Assembly (NCBI GenBank): GCA_031213475.1
Contig: JARUPZ010000021.1
Location: 7,819,420 to 7,883,419 of the forward strand
Source: Nereocystis luetkeana
Lineage: Eukaryota; Sar; Phaeophyceae; Laminariales; Laminariaceae
Length of the DNA stretch: 64,000 bases
Direction of reading: 5' to 3'
The translations under genes were made by a program, and so were the position numbers. Numbering within the stretch: position 1 is the stretch's first letter; every line of letters starts with the position of its first letter. This document shows positions 33,526 through 45,473 of this stretch, in pieces. The notes under the pieces are model-generated. The model saw nothing but the letters and a program-made list of their open reading frames with translations. It was not told where the DNA came from and did no database searches.

Positions 33526-36500
33526 GGGTAATGCAGAATCAGGCTACAAGGAAGGTACGGCAACGACGACAACTACTGACGACCGAACCAACGTTTACAG
33601 GGCAACAACTTCATCATTCCTTGACGCCACCCATCACGCACCATGTACTTACGTGGATCTTTGGTTTTATCATAACCCCACACCAGCAATACAGCAGCAC
33701 TTCTCGCACCCTCAACGTCAGCATAACAAAACGAGCACAAAACGAACTCTACGTAACGAGTACTGTCTGTGGGCTGAACCAAGGGCGGCCAAAAAGAGTA
33801 AAACCTATATAAATACTGGTATATGTGAACCGTCATATATTTGTGTTTTTAGCTGGACAGGGAACGGGGGTTGCTAGAACGAAGTGGACAAATGAATATA
33901 AAGATCCTTTTTTTTTCTTTTATCTTTGTTCTTTCTTCGTTTGTCATCATTAAGAACGGTTGGAACGGGTTTCCATTCCGACCACTGGGGGTTGTGTCGT
34001 TCTCTTTTCCACGCACGTATCACGCACGCAAAGAGGGCAGGCAAAAAAAGAAACACATACGCACACACACACACTCACGCACACATCGCTTACATACAGG
34101 CAGACATCACCGGCAAAGGAGCAACTAACTAACTGGTGAAAGGTAAGCGCCCTTTCAAAGCTTGCGATGTAGGTGACGCTGCGCGCGGCGTGTTCGAGCC
34201 ACGAGATTCATGACGTCCCACACCCATGTGCGCTCCGGGGGGGTGACATCATAGCTAAAGGCGGCAAATTTTGCTACCTTTCGACAGAGCTTGACCCATG
34301 CTTTGAGGGACTTGAGTATATTGGAATCACACGTGGTTCATTGTATTTTCTCATAAATGTTTTTAATACCAATAATGGTGTACATACAAAAACAAATCAA
34401 GACTACCGGTCTGAGCCCTTGCAGCCATTCATGCCAATCTAGAGGACCTGCAGTCTGCAGTTCAAAGACCGAATAACTTGAGAGAATTGTGTAGTAACAG
34501 TCGTTCGTTCGAAGGACAGGCCAATCCAATTTCTGCTGTACCGTCGACGATTGACCAGTGCCCCGTCGCCTGGCAGGATTTTCTTCATGAGTTCCAAGGT
34601 CTACTTGATTAATCTAGTTTGAGTTGAGTTCATACCATTCCAGGGGCAATATGAATCGTGGCTCCATTGCCTGGTGGGAAATCTCTTCTCCCCTGGGTGT
34701 GACAAGTTCTTCAATCCCGGCAGGCTTACGCTTCCCTTAGCCGCATATATATGCGAGGAGCTAAGTTCCTTTTATTACATCGTTTCGTTTCACGAGTTGT
34801 TTACGATCAAACCCGCTGGGATGTGCGTTGCTTGTGGCGCTTCCTTTTGATTTTGGGTGTTTATCTGGAAATCCACCATTGTTGAATCGATCCTGGAGCA
34901 CATATTAGCACGGTGCGTTTCCTCTCGCTCTCCGGCGCAGAAAAACAACTATTAGGACGGTGCGTGCGATATAACGCATTTCGATCGCGCGTACTACGGC
35001 ATGTATATATTCAAGAGGTGTTCGCTAAAAGTCTAGTCCGAGGTCACACGACAGGCTCGAAATAACTGTGGAGTGGGAGGAGAATACTCCGGAGGGGAAA
35101 AAAAAAATGCAAACCAAAAACACATGGAAGCTCAAATCAGAACTCCTGAAGCAATCGTACGTCACAAGCAGGAAAAAGGTAAAACAAAATAAGTCACGTC
35201 GTCAAAAGTCAAGAGGATTTAGTAGGTGCTGTTCGTACTCGTCCGAGCGGTCTCCAAGTCAGCGAAAAAACACGGGATTATCTAGCAGTCGTCGCGGCAG
35301 CATTCAGGCGGGTTGCCGAATGCATCGAAAGCGGTGCAGCGTCGCAGAGGGTGGCAGGCTGCATCAGGAATACGTTTACACCTACCTCCAATCTCGAGCA
35401 ATATTGAAACATGATCGAGAACTTCCCCCCCGATGAATCCGATGTATCGACCATAAAAAAAATATGACGTCTGGATCGGTGGACCTCCAGAATGCCGAGA
35501 GAGCCTCCCAAGACAGATTAAAGGGAAATCAAGGCTCTCCACGATAAATAAATGCGATTTTTTCCTTTGTCTTACCCTGCGGTTTTGCCGAGTGCAATCG
35601 TGTGCGGTTGCACCGAACAGCACTGGACTGTACAGTTTCTCCTTCGATTTTGATTTAAAGGTTGCCCTCCGACAATGTATATTACACCTTCCTTTCCAAC
35701 TTTCAAGACTACATCAGTACTTTGAACCAACAGGTACCATACTTCTATCGGCTTCCCTGCTCGATAGTTTTATCATGTGCGTCTTCCTCCCTCGTAAGTG
35801 AGCTCTTCACATATTACCGGAATTTATACCCGTCGACATCCATCACGGCCACTCCTGTCCATCCCGGTTCTGCAATCCTGGAGAGATACCCACCCTGCAT
35901 GTCATTGGCAGCAGCAGTGCTGCAGTTTCATCCCTCCCCTGGGTAGCATCCATGTGCCAGTATTTACTCCTGTTTCCGTGCGGAATCGCGACACGGGTCA
36001 CATGAACTACATGGAAAATCCGTTATTTGTAGACTCCTTTTCACGCCAAGGACGGCCCGATGCATGCCGTCCCTCGATCGCTCAGGTCGCAGATTTCTTT
36101 CGGAAGCCAACCAAAGCTTTTCCCACGACGATGGCGGCATCACGAAACGCAACGTGTGTGTCCGTAACATTTGTATACCATACAAGTGTTCGTAGAAAAT
36201 GAGAAACGCATCGGCAAAGCCAGCGTACAATTAACACAACTCAGCACCGAACAGAAACTTAGGGCACTACACCGCACCGTTGGACTGACACAAATCGTAC
36301 GGCCTTCGGACGTCGAAAGTCAACTTCATTTCTACAGCAGTTCATTGCTACTTTGAACGGAATTTAACGTTCGTAGCTACAATACAGCAGTCAACCCCGG
36401 CGGAGCACCACCAGCTGGTGCCGGTGTAGCCTTTTTCCGAACCGCCCTTTGAAAATATCAAAGGTCGTTTCGGCTTCAATCCACGCTGGGGGAGGCTACT

Positions 36501-37224
36501 TCGCCACTCATAATTCGCCGGCAAAGGCGTGGTACAGGAGTTCGAGGGTTGGTTGCGTGTAACATACGAGCAAGGTTGATATATTTGCACATTTTTTTAA
36601 TTCCATCTCGCACCCTGTTCCCATTTCATAGTTGGACCTCGCAATGGGCAACAGGCGGACTTTTCAACCCTACGTTGAAGGCTCTGAACGTACCCCGCTC
36701 ATCATACTTTCTCAATAATAGCAATGTGCTCTGAACGGAACAGCGACCTCATCCTATTCGGTACCATGTAGGCCACACTTGAAGCATATATCTGCAACGA
36801 CTCCTCCTGAATGGAAACAGGGTACGTGCATTTTCTCAGCCGGCTTCTACAAACAACTGTGAAAATCGACAGGTACCTCGACGGTCACGGCGCTTTTTTC
36901 GGTGCTCTATGTATTAACACTACTGCTGTACACAACCTACTACAGCGGTTGTAGCAGATTTGACCCCAATTCGCAATTCTTGTCCGAACAAAGGGAGTGC
37001 TGTCGAGAAGATGCCAATATCAGACGACCCCTCCGGTTTCACCCAAGAGTGACCTTGAAAGTGTAGTTTTTGGCCGTTTCTTTCTTGGGACCAGCTTTTA
37101 GGATTGATGAAACCAAAGTCGGGTAGTTGCGCCGTCCGATTGGATGCTGTGCGTTCTTGGCATTGAGCCGTCTTCTTTCTCCAATTCCACACAATCCGAG
37201 TTGATCGGACCGATATAGCCGGTC
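33526..37224. other. Unassigned DNA with minor LINE debris, no gene recognised
   Basis: Open frames of up to 134 codons occur without domains. A stretch near 35,035-35,105 (GTCACACGACAGGCTC, CTGTGGAGTGGGAG) resembles the 3' end of the 23.9-kb LINE in minus orientation. A CA-rich run lies at about 34,050-34,090. Confidence 0.4.
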
Positions 37225-37563
37225 GCCCCGGTGGTTCAAGTGGCTTAACATAGAATTCTACGTATGTCTGAGTCCTGTGTTCAAGCCCCAGGTGGGTTGG
37301 ACATTTGACTATATTTTGCAAAAATAAAAATAAAAAGCATTCAATTGTTGAGAGCGCCTTCCAGCGTGGCGGCACAACTCGATGCGAGTCGACGAGGGAA
37401 GAACAGGCTGAAATCTTCTCGCGATAAAAACGAAGGCACGTACCGTAGCGGGAAGGGGGTAAAAGAGCCTGCTATGTGACCCCGGATCTGAGTCACGAGT
37501 TGGAAGGAAGAAAAGAAGAGGACGTGCGAAGATAATGAATGGGATGAGCAAAAAAAAAAAAAA
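37225..37563 (+). mobile_element. tRNA-derived SINE, full-length copy
   Basis: It starts GCCCCGGTGGTTCAAGTGGC, carries the B-box-like GTGTTCAAGCCCC at 37,278-37,289 and ends in an A-run at 37,550-37,563. The body agrees with the copies at 30.5, 37.9, 40.4 and 43.0 kb. Its tail abuts a LINE 3' region. Confidence 0.87.
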
Positions 37564-37564
37564 G

Positions 37565-38425
37565 CTTCTACTCGTACCGCAAACTGCTGCCGCCACCTGG
37601 AGGGTGCTTTGGGCTATGGTCTGCCTGTCTTTTTAATTGTTTTCCCTTTCTTGTTTCTTCCTTGGTTCTTTGTCTTACTCTGTTTACAAGCAGTTTATTT
37701 TTGCTATATATATATATATATTTTATTTGTCCAGCTCGTTCTCTTTCAAGTGATGGCCACCTCGCCTGCGGGGGGGGGGGGGGGCACGACAGATTGTTAC
37801 TTCTAGTTTTGTACCAGGTATCATATATATTTTTTCCTTTTCTATTTGTCGTCTCTGTTTTTGTTCTCTTTCAATGTTTATTTTCGTTTCTTTATTTTTT
37901 AGAATGTGTATGTCGTGCCTGTCGTATCTAGTATGATGACATGGCATTTTTTATTTTTTATTTTTTGCTCATCCTATTCATTATCTCCGCACATCTTTTT
38001 TTCTTTCTCCTTCCAACTCGTAACTCAGATCCGGGGTCACATAGCAGGCTCTTCTACCCCCTTCCCGCTACGGTACGTGCCTTCATTTTTATCGCGACAA
38101 GATTTCAGCATTTTTTTCCCTCGTCGACTCGCATCGAATTGTGCCTACCCACGCTGCAAGGCGCTCTCAACAATTGAACCCTTTTTTATTTTTATTTTTG
38201 CAGATAAAGTGAAATGTCCGACCCACCTGGGGCTCGTACCCAGGACTCAAACACAAGGTGCGCACTACTGTGCTTACTGGATACGTGGCAACGCGGTATC
38301 TCTGTGGTGTAGCTTTGTGACCACAGAACATGTATATTTTCCAGGATTGAAGAATCGTCACGGACACAGGCTGTGCTGGATGTCGACGTGTAGAAAGAAC
38401 GGTTAAATGTGAAGAACACACAAGA
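37565..38425 (+). mobile_element. LINE 3' region with a nested SINE
   Basis: CTCGTACCGCAAACTGCTGC through TATCTAGTATGATGACATGG matches 32,080-32,445. After the interposed SINE (37,946-38,256), TAGCTTTGTGACCACAGAAC through GTGAAGAACACACA matches 32,490-32,610. The SINE therefore inserted into an already present LINE end. Confidence 0.83.
37946..38256 (-). mobile_element. tRNA-derived SINE, head-truncated, nested in LINE
   Basis: The T-rich tail starts right after the LINE sequence GATGACATGGCA. The body and B-box-like part are present, and the tRNA-like 5' end with the A box is missing. The LINE sequence resumes afterwards. Confidence 0.83.
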
Positions 38426-38811
38426 CACTCAAGTGTTCTTGTTTCTCTTGTTTCGATTTGGTATTCTGTGTTCCTTTCGGTTTTTCTCTCTTTTATAAGG
38501 TCGTGTCTGTCGTGCCTCTCGTATCTACAGCAGCAGCATACGTACGTATCACGACGACATGGAATAGTACTGACTAAGCCGCTTATTGCATACCAACCAG
38601 GTAGCAACTACCAGGTACATTCTTACGGATTTGATAGTGTAGTCCTTGCGTGTCGTAGTTTTTATGATCGTCACGGACACTCTAAATAGCTTTGGCGGAT
38701 GTGTACAAGTAGCAAGAACGGTTTATGATCGTCGAACGTCAGAGTGGAACAGAGGCCACCGGTATAAATTACCTGGTAACGATTACAGAAACGGCCAGTA
38801 TGATATGGGCG

Positions 38812-39450
38812 TTGTCTGTGTTCTTCACATAAAGCCGTTCTTTCTACCCCTCGACATTCAGCACGACCAGTGTCCGTGCCGATTCTTCAATCCTAGAAGA
38901 GATACTATACCAATTCTGTGGTCACAAAGCTACGCCAGTATGTAGTAAGCATAGCAGTGGGCAATGCAATGCCATGTCATTATACTAGATACGACAGGCA
39001 CGACATACACATTCTATGGAATTTCGATAAAAAATATTAAATCAAAGAGAAAACAAAAACAAAGAAGACAAATTGAAAGAGATCAATAAAAAAGAATAAA
39101 AGAAAACTGGAAGAAATAATCTGTCGTGCCCCCCCCCCTGCAGGCGAGGTGGCCAACACTTGAAAAATAACGAGCTGGAAAAAAGAGAAATACTAACAAA
39201 AACACCACTGACTGTAAACAGAACAAGACAAAAAACCAAGGAAAAATAACAAAGGGAAAACAACAGGCAGATCAAAGCTCAAAGCACCCTCGAGGTGGCG
39301 GCCGCAGTTTGTGGTACGAGTAGTAAAGCCAGGTTCTCCCTGGTAATCCGCTTGGTGCCTTGCTACCGGCCCTGCGTTCGTCAACTATGCCCAGCCCCTT
39401 GGCGTCAGACAACACGAAATGCGCAGAGCATGTTCGTCATTCAACCACGC
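38812..39450 (-). mobile_element. LINE 3' region, minus orientation
   Basis: Reverse-complement match to 31,960-32,610, from the terminal GTTCTTCACATAAAGCCGTTC through the C-run at 39,129-39,137 to the GGCGTCAGACAA block at about 39,400. No open coding part is left. Confidence 0.82.
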
Positions 39451-40426
39451 CACACGAAGTGCGGCACAGGTGCGTCATATTGATGGCGCTACCGGTACCG
39501 CTCGGCGCTCGGGCTTCTCTTGTCCGGTTAATGACACCAAAGTTGCCAACCATTGATCTGGTCACTATCTCGATTTTTTTAAGAGAGGAAGCCCCTTTAG
39601 AACCGCAGTCCCGTTTCTGGGACAAACCGCCCAAACTCTAAGAAACTCGTCCCCAATACGATACTGCGGTCGGGAAAGGGAGAACCTCACATCCCCCAGT
39701 CAGTGCCCGTGCCGATATTTCTATCCCAGCGAGATTCGAGCCCTTCTTGTGATCACCAAACTGCGACACAGCAGAGGTTTTGCATCTGTCGGGTAGTAGG
39801 CCGACTAGACCAAAGCAATGCCGTCATCATCCGCACTGGTTCAGGACAGACCGCGGCCATGTTTTGAGGACAAGCTACCTGTGATGTGAGTGGTGTGTCC
39901 TTAAAAAAAGTACTTTTTTTTTCGATCTTCTAGACAAGCCGCGGTCACAGATGCATGTGGTCCCCCATTCTCACCGGTTGAAAGTTTTGTTCATTTTTCT
40001 CGCTTATATTCTGTATTCATCATTCCCACAACTCGCTTCTGTTCGTTTTATGAAGGATAGACCACTGACCCATACTTTATGAAACGAACAAGCGAAGTCC
40101 TGGGTCCGATTCCCGCCAGACGTCATGTACCAGGTATTTCATTAGATGGAGAGAACCACACTCGACCAGTGAGTAGAAAGTGGAGTGAACCACCCAACTA
40201 AAAGAACAGACGACTAGGGAGGGGGGGGCTAAAGAAAATAAAAATGTCAGCGCTGACTGAGTAGCTCTGCGGTCTTATATCATTTATACAACGTTAAGCT
40301 GCCTTTCTTCGGGTATCGCTAACGCGGCGATGCTACCTCCCCGAACAGTTATCAGGGGAGGAATATTTTTTTTCACCATGCTTATACGAGTACAAGTACG
40401 CGCTCGGTGAGATTCGCATCCACGAT
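39451..40426. other. Unassigned DNA, no gene recognised
   Basis: It contains a ~65-bp palindromic unit at 39,597-39,661 (listed separately) and an exact TACCAGGTA at 40,128-40,136. A weak B-box-like GGGTCCGATTCCC lies near 40,103. Confidence 0.4.
39597..39661 (-). repeat. Short palindromic repeat, GGGACAAACC...GTCCCC type, copy 1
   Basis: GAACCGCAGTC is followed by CTGGGACAAACC and, about 20 bp on, CTCGTCCCC. The same arrangement is found at 40,936 and 54,590. Confidence 0.65.
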
Positions 40427-40800
40427 TTTGTTTTCATTTTTTTTCGCTCATCTCATTCATTATCTTCGCACATCTTCCTCTCTCTCTCCTTCCAACTCGT
40501 AACTCAGATCCGGGGTCACATAGCAGGCTCTTCTACCCCCTTCCCCCTGCGGTACGTGCCTTCATTTTTACCCCCAGAAGATTTCAGCCTTTTCTTCCCT
40601 CGTCGACGCGCATCGGATTGTGCCCACCCTCGCTGCAAGGCGCTCTCAACAATTGTTTTTTATTTTTTATTTTTTTATGCAATAAAGTCGAATGTTCGGC
40701 CCACCTGGGGCTCGAACCCAGGACTCAAACACAAGTAGAACTACCGGGACGACGAGTTGATCATGCTTAAAGAAACACGCGGACCACCAAGCCACCGGGG
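40427..40800 (-). mobile_element. tRNA-derived SINE copy
   Basis: A T-rich tail, the full body and the CTGGGTTCGAGCCCC box on the minus strand are present. An extra stretch of about 30 bp lies within the tRNA-like head. It ends at CCACCGGGG. Confidence 0.82.
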
Positions 40801-40935
40801 TATCTGGCTTGCAGCGCAAAACTTTATTTTTGCTAATAACCCGGGAATTAAGAGTGGATGCGACAGGCCCCACCTCAGTATTCCAGCGCTTTCAAAGATG
40901 GAACAAATCGGAATGTTAACCCTTTTAGGGCAGCA

Positions 40936-41003
40936 CTCCCATTTGTGGGGACAAAACTCTTTAACTATCAGTGGTTTGTCCCCAAAACGCGACTGGGGTC
41001 CTG
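40936..41003 (+). repeat. Short palindromic repeat, copy 2
   Basis: GGGGACAAAACTC, a short loop, and GTGGTTTGTCCCC are followed by CGCGACTGGGGTCC. Confidence 0.65.
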
Positions 41004-42299
41004 AAAGGTCGAGGGTATAAGTAAATCTACCAGACATGTACGTAGAATGGCCCCCGCTAATAAGAAGGTCGCTGAACTGACCAGAGTAGAAGATTGACGG
41101 GAGGAACTCTGGGGTTTGTGAACAGGTGTTGAATCGTTGGCATGCGTAAACCGAAGTAGATGGGCAACAAGAGGTTCATAGCGTTGATGATGGGCTGCAG
41201 TTTTACAGTACAACCTAATTAACACAGCGTAAGACCAATTACCAAAGGAAATGACAGGCAAACCGAGGCGCAACAAAAACTACCAAATTCACCCTCCAGG
41301 TAGCTGCAGCCGTTGTGGTCGAAAAAAGGATGACGTCCTCGGTCTAGTACCTTGCCAACCTGTGTGCCGTCTCCGTCCTGCGTACGCCAGGTATTCCCAT
41401 ACCATGGTATAGAAAAGCGCCAACCTGACAAGCATGTCTCCTGTGTCACACCCTGGTATTCCCGAAGAACCGGCCGTAGGCGTATATTAGCAGGTGTTCG
41501 TGATTTTGGAACAACAATACCCTGGTATTTTTTTTCGGTAAAGTTTCATCGGGTCAGAAGCAATCGCGGCCGGCGCCCCCGGTTTTTATTTTGGAAATGG
41601 AAAAGGGGGAAATCAGGTACACCTGATCCGTTTGCGCTAAAATTAGTTGATAGTAAAAACCAAGTAAAATGAGCGTGTCACAAGCAATATTCTGTCCAAA
41701 AATATCTGGTAAAAAGATAACGCGCCTTGATCATTGTGCCGCATGGACGAATTAGTCTTTGGAGTGCTTCCGTTATTACTTGGAGTATATTTTCTAGATT
41801 CCTTTTTGTTCTTGGGAAAGTAGGTATGTGGTTGGAGGCAGTGTTTACGGTTGCGAACCCAACTTTGAATCGTTTTTTTAGTATCAAATACCAGGTAGGC
41901 ACTATTTACTACCAGTACCTTTTATTATTGCTGGCTTGGTATTTGTTCATTTACGTTTGTTACATGAAGAAAGATGGTGGCTTCTAATTATCCCCTTCTG
42001 GACGTAAATATCAAAGCCCGCTATTATTAGTAGATTGTACACACTTCGATCCTTACATTTATTTGAAATATTTAGTAGGTATTTAATTGTAGTATTATCA
42101 GTGCTATCTATTGCGGTAGTGCATTTCCTTATTAACGACAGCTTAGGTTCTTGAAATGCTTGGAATTTTTTGCCAGACACCCCGATCGGCAGAAATGAAC
42201 GCAAAAAATATATCATGCAAATTTACTTGGAGCGTCATGCAAATTTTGGGTGAAGTTACCACGGGGTCCCCGCCTGGACCTGCAAACAGTCTCAGTTTA
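41004..42299. other. Unassigned DNA, AT-rich in its second half
   Basis: No gene recognised. Several near-matches to TACCWGGTA cluster at 41,390-41,525, and an exact one lies at 41,889-41,897. From about 41,640 to 42,240 the AT content rises noticeably. Confidence 0.4.
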
Positions 42300-42930
42300 T
42301 AAATAGGCTATGTTTGTTTCGCCATGGCCGGGGCGCCGAAAGTATTTTGGTCTGGCGCCCACCCCCCGTTGAGAGACCGTCCTTGCGGAACCGCCTGCTC
42401 GGCACGAAATTATCTTGCTGTTCCAAACTCTGAGACCACCTCCACATGGAGTGGGGCAGACCAAAAACTACCGTGGTGTAGGATTGAAGAATCGGCACGG
42501 ATACTGGATGTGCTAGATGTCGACGGGTAAGAAAAACGGTTTCATGTGGAGAACACACACGTAAGAATTCACCCGAGGGAGGGCAGACACATACGGAGAC
42601 AAGAAACATCAGTGTATGTATATATGTATGCTTCTGGTTCAAAGTTGGCCGAAACCAGTAGGGACCTAGAAGCGTACAAAGAACAGGGATACCTTCGCCT
42701 TTTCGATCCAAAATCCATTACGAAGTCAGCCTGGCCAATATCAGGGCCCCTTGGGTGTGTTTTGTACTTGTCCTTAGCGTGCAACTGATTTTGGGCGAAA
42801 AATGACTGGGTAAACCATATTTTAGTCGAAACCCCCAAAAAAGCATCGAGATACTGAGTGTGATTCTCGGGTTGTTGGGTCTTGTAGAAGTGTTGGCCGA
42901 CTCTCGGGAATGTCTGTTTTTTTTTGTTTT
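42300..42930 (-). repeat. Dispersed ~700-bp repeat, copy 2, with a LINE end inserted
   Basis: Reverse-complement match to 12,830-13,525 (TAGGCTATGTTTGTTTCG, GGCACGAAATTATCTTGC, CATACGGAGA, GGTTCAAAGTTGGCC, GGGTGTGTTTTGTACTTG, AACTGATTTTGG). Between two matching blocks lies an 85-bp LINE 3' end at 42,475-42,560. Confidence 0.72.
42475..42560 (+). mobile_element. LINE 3'-terminal fragment
   Basis: GGATTGAAGAATCGGCACGG, GATGTCGACGGGTAAGAAAA and GTGGAGAACACACAC match the last ~85 bp of the LINE at 30.9-32.6 kb. Confidence 0.78.
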
Positions 42931-43016
42931 GCATTCAAAACTCATCATTCCAAGAAATAAATGTAAATTTCATCCAAGCCGACGTTGATCGTTTGCCGCA
43001 TTTCTAGTGTCGATCA

Positions 43017-43279
43017 TTTTTTTTTTTTTTTTTGCTCATCCCATTCATTGGCTTCGCCGATCTTCTTCGCTCTCCTTCCAACTCGCAACTCAGATCCGGG
43101 GTCACATAGCAGGCTCTTCTCCCCCCTTCCCGCTACCGTACGTGCCTTCATTTTTATCGCGAGAAGATTTCAGCCTTTCTTCCCTCGTCGACTAGCATTG
43201 AATTGTGCCCACCCACGCTGCAAGGCGCTCTCAACAATTTCATCTTTTAATTTTTTTTTTCTTGCAAATATAGTCAATG
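43017..43279 (-). mobile_element. tRNA-derived SINE, head-truncated
   Basis: A T-run tail and body match the other copies. The tRNA-like head is absent. Confidence 0.82.
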
Positions 43280-43654
43280 GGCAACTGAAATCACAGATCG
43301 TAACTTGTTTTTCATATTTGTAGACCGTCAATAAAAATATAAAAAATCTAGTTCTTAGTTACACGAGATTCGTGAATACCCCGGTACGTAAATATCATCT
43401 TGCGCGCAAACTTCCAACCTACGTTTCAACTATTTGTCAATCGTTTGAAATCACAGGTGATGTACGTACACAATTTTCTGAACACGAAGGCCAGTAACTG
43501 GGGCTGATGTAGGGAAGGGGTGCCCCAATCCCCAATATTTTGCACCCAACCGCCTTGACGCCACTCGAGCGGGAAGCTCTTCATCTGACAACAAATGCAC
43601 GCAAAGACGTTTCTTGCCGTCGCAGAGTTCAAAAATTGCTGGGCTTTTCGCGGG

Positions 43655-44290
43655 TCACGTCAAACCCCACGGGTCTGACCCTACCCGACCGGGGGGGAAT
43701 TTGAAGTGTGTTGGCTCGATCCTACCCGACGGGTGATTTTTAAAAGACACTTTACTACAGGCTGAGCCTCCATGGGCTCTGCCCAAAAAGCCCAAAAAAG
43801 CCGAAGAACATACACCTTACGATTTGGATCTATAATATCGTTGATGAATGAGATGGTAACCCTTATATTTTGCGCGCACAGCAGCACCACGACACTGTGA
43901 GCCAAAACCTCCTACTATGTATGTATTGCTAGAGGGATGCCTTACTGGCCTCTTGAGTAGCGCAGCAGCCTTGTTGTCACGATTAGCGCTGATTGGGCCT
44001 GGTTCCCACCAGCAAAGCCATATCCTGGTTACCTCACCGAGTTTTTTAAATCGTAGCCAAAAATGCCGAAAACAGATAATTTTATTTGTGCGCCTATTTT
44101 TCATTTATTTGCTTCAAGCCAAAAACGAGCCCAAAAACGTTTTTTTTCAAATCGGGTTTTCCACGGGAGCCTAATTGTTTTTGAAGTCCGAAAATCCATG
44201 AGAATCGAGCCCACGGAGGCTCAGCCTAGTTCTTACCCTGACCCGACTCTCGAGAGTAGAATGTCTTCTAACCCGACTACCGACCCGTCG
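43655..44290. mobile_element. Inverted-repeat unit, MITE-like
   Basis: Left arm ACAGGCTGAGCCTCCATGGG (about 43,757) and right arm (complement of CCCACGGAGGCTCAGCCTAG at about 44,212) form an imperfect inverted repeat around about 450 bp. Farther out both sides carry CGGGT/CGACCC-rich sequence, so the arms may extend beyond 60 bp. No transposase frame is visible. It could be a non-autonomous DNA transposon or a fold-back element. Confidence 0.5.
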
Positions 44291-45319
44291 CAATGCCGTA
44301 CTTGAACGTAAGCCGATCAGAAAGCGCAGTGATGCTCTATCTTCCTCAGCACGACAAACGCGACGTACAAACGACAGCAACTGAAACAACTGCTGTACAC
44401 AAACCGAAACAAAACAATACACAGCTCGAAATATAGTAAGAGTCGCTCTAACGGTCGGCGGTTGTGAAATTTTAGACTGAAAAGCGACCCCCTTGCCGTA
44501 CAACCAGGGCCGAAGTTCTTTGTGTGCTCATGTTCGTGGGCCCATTCTGTATCGCGTGTTGCGAGGACAATACATTCGTGAGATGTGTTCCCTGAAGCTT
44601 AGATGTTTCACACAAACCCTGGTACTTAAACCTTTCATTTCCGCCAGGTCTACGTTTTTGTAGGTGGCTGCGGTGGTGCTATGATAGAGCACCACTTTAG
44701 GTTTGCTGCATTCAGTTTCATCGTAGTTGTGGATCTGATGTTGTCGGCGTTTGTTTGCGATTAATAGCCATTTTGGATAAAGATGGAACACCGTGCGGAA
44801 AAAATCACAAGGAAGCGCACACCTCTTACTGTGGACAACACTCCCTTCCCACAGTTGGTACACCCACGTCGATTATTTTGTCTGCTGGTTTTTCGAAGTC
44901 GTTATTACACGGTGTACGTGGAGAATCGCAAATCACCCTCCCTAAAGGGGTGCGTCCAAAACAGCGTCAAACTCCGAAAATAGCACACAACCCAGCGGAT
45001 GTACCTTTCACCCACCAACCACACTGTTGATTTCGTTTGCCCTGCCCCAACCACCTTCGCCGGTACTAGATTTGTTGCTTGTCCCGGAATTCACATCGTG
45101 CCATCGTACTGAAAATATTGCCTCGAAAGAAGGCAAGGGCGCAAATGCTCTTTACTTTTCAGGGCTTCAGAGAGAAACAAAAGTTTGTATTGAGATTTGC
45201 AGCTTCTTTGTCTTACGCATGGCAAGGGGTTACGAGGTGCACTTTGGATATAATTTAACCCGTAACGAAGAATTGTAGCGAACGAAGCATCTTTGTTCGC
45301 TCGTATTCGGCGCACGTTT

Positions 45320-45320
<1 letters not shown>
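44291..45320. other. Unassigned DNA upstream of the cysteine-rich gene
   Basis: Open frames of 91 codons (44,755-45,030, plus) and 111 codons (44,863-44,528, minus) overlap. Neither has a recognisable domain. Promoter elements for the downstream gene probably lie at the 3' end, but I cannot point to a TATA box. Confidence 0.4.

Positions 45321-45381
<61 letters not shown>
45321..45381. repeat. (TC)30 microsatellite just upstream of the start codon
   Basis: About thirty uninterrupted CT units end 31 bp before the ATG of the cysteine-rich gene. Its place suggests the promoter or 5' leader. A pyrimidine tract could also affect splicing or transcription, but that is inference. Confidence 0.93.
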
Positions 45382-45384
<3 letters not shown>

Positions 45385-45412
45385 GGTGGAAAACAGGCAC
45401 TAGAGCAAAACC

Positions 45413-45473
45413 ATGAAATTCGGATTCGTGCTGCTGGGGCTGGTGGCGCTTACGTCAATTCATGTTTCGAGCG
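45413..45473 (+). CDS. Exon 1: signal peptide
   Basis: ATG in context AAAACCATGAAA starts a 20-codon hydrophobic leader. It ends with one base of the next codon before the donor GTGAGC (phase 1). Confidence 0.82.

Noticed and set aside
40090-40130. B-box-like GGGTCCGATTCCC as a tRNA
   Set aside because: No matching acceptor stem or anticodon arm. It is at best a decayed SINE head.
44755-45030. 91-codon frame with CGKNHKEAHTSYCGQH as a CCHH-type zinc finger
   Set aside because: Single occurrence, spacing unlike known fingers, and a longer overlapping frame on the other strand.
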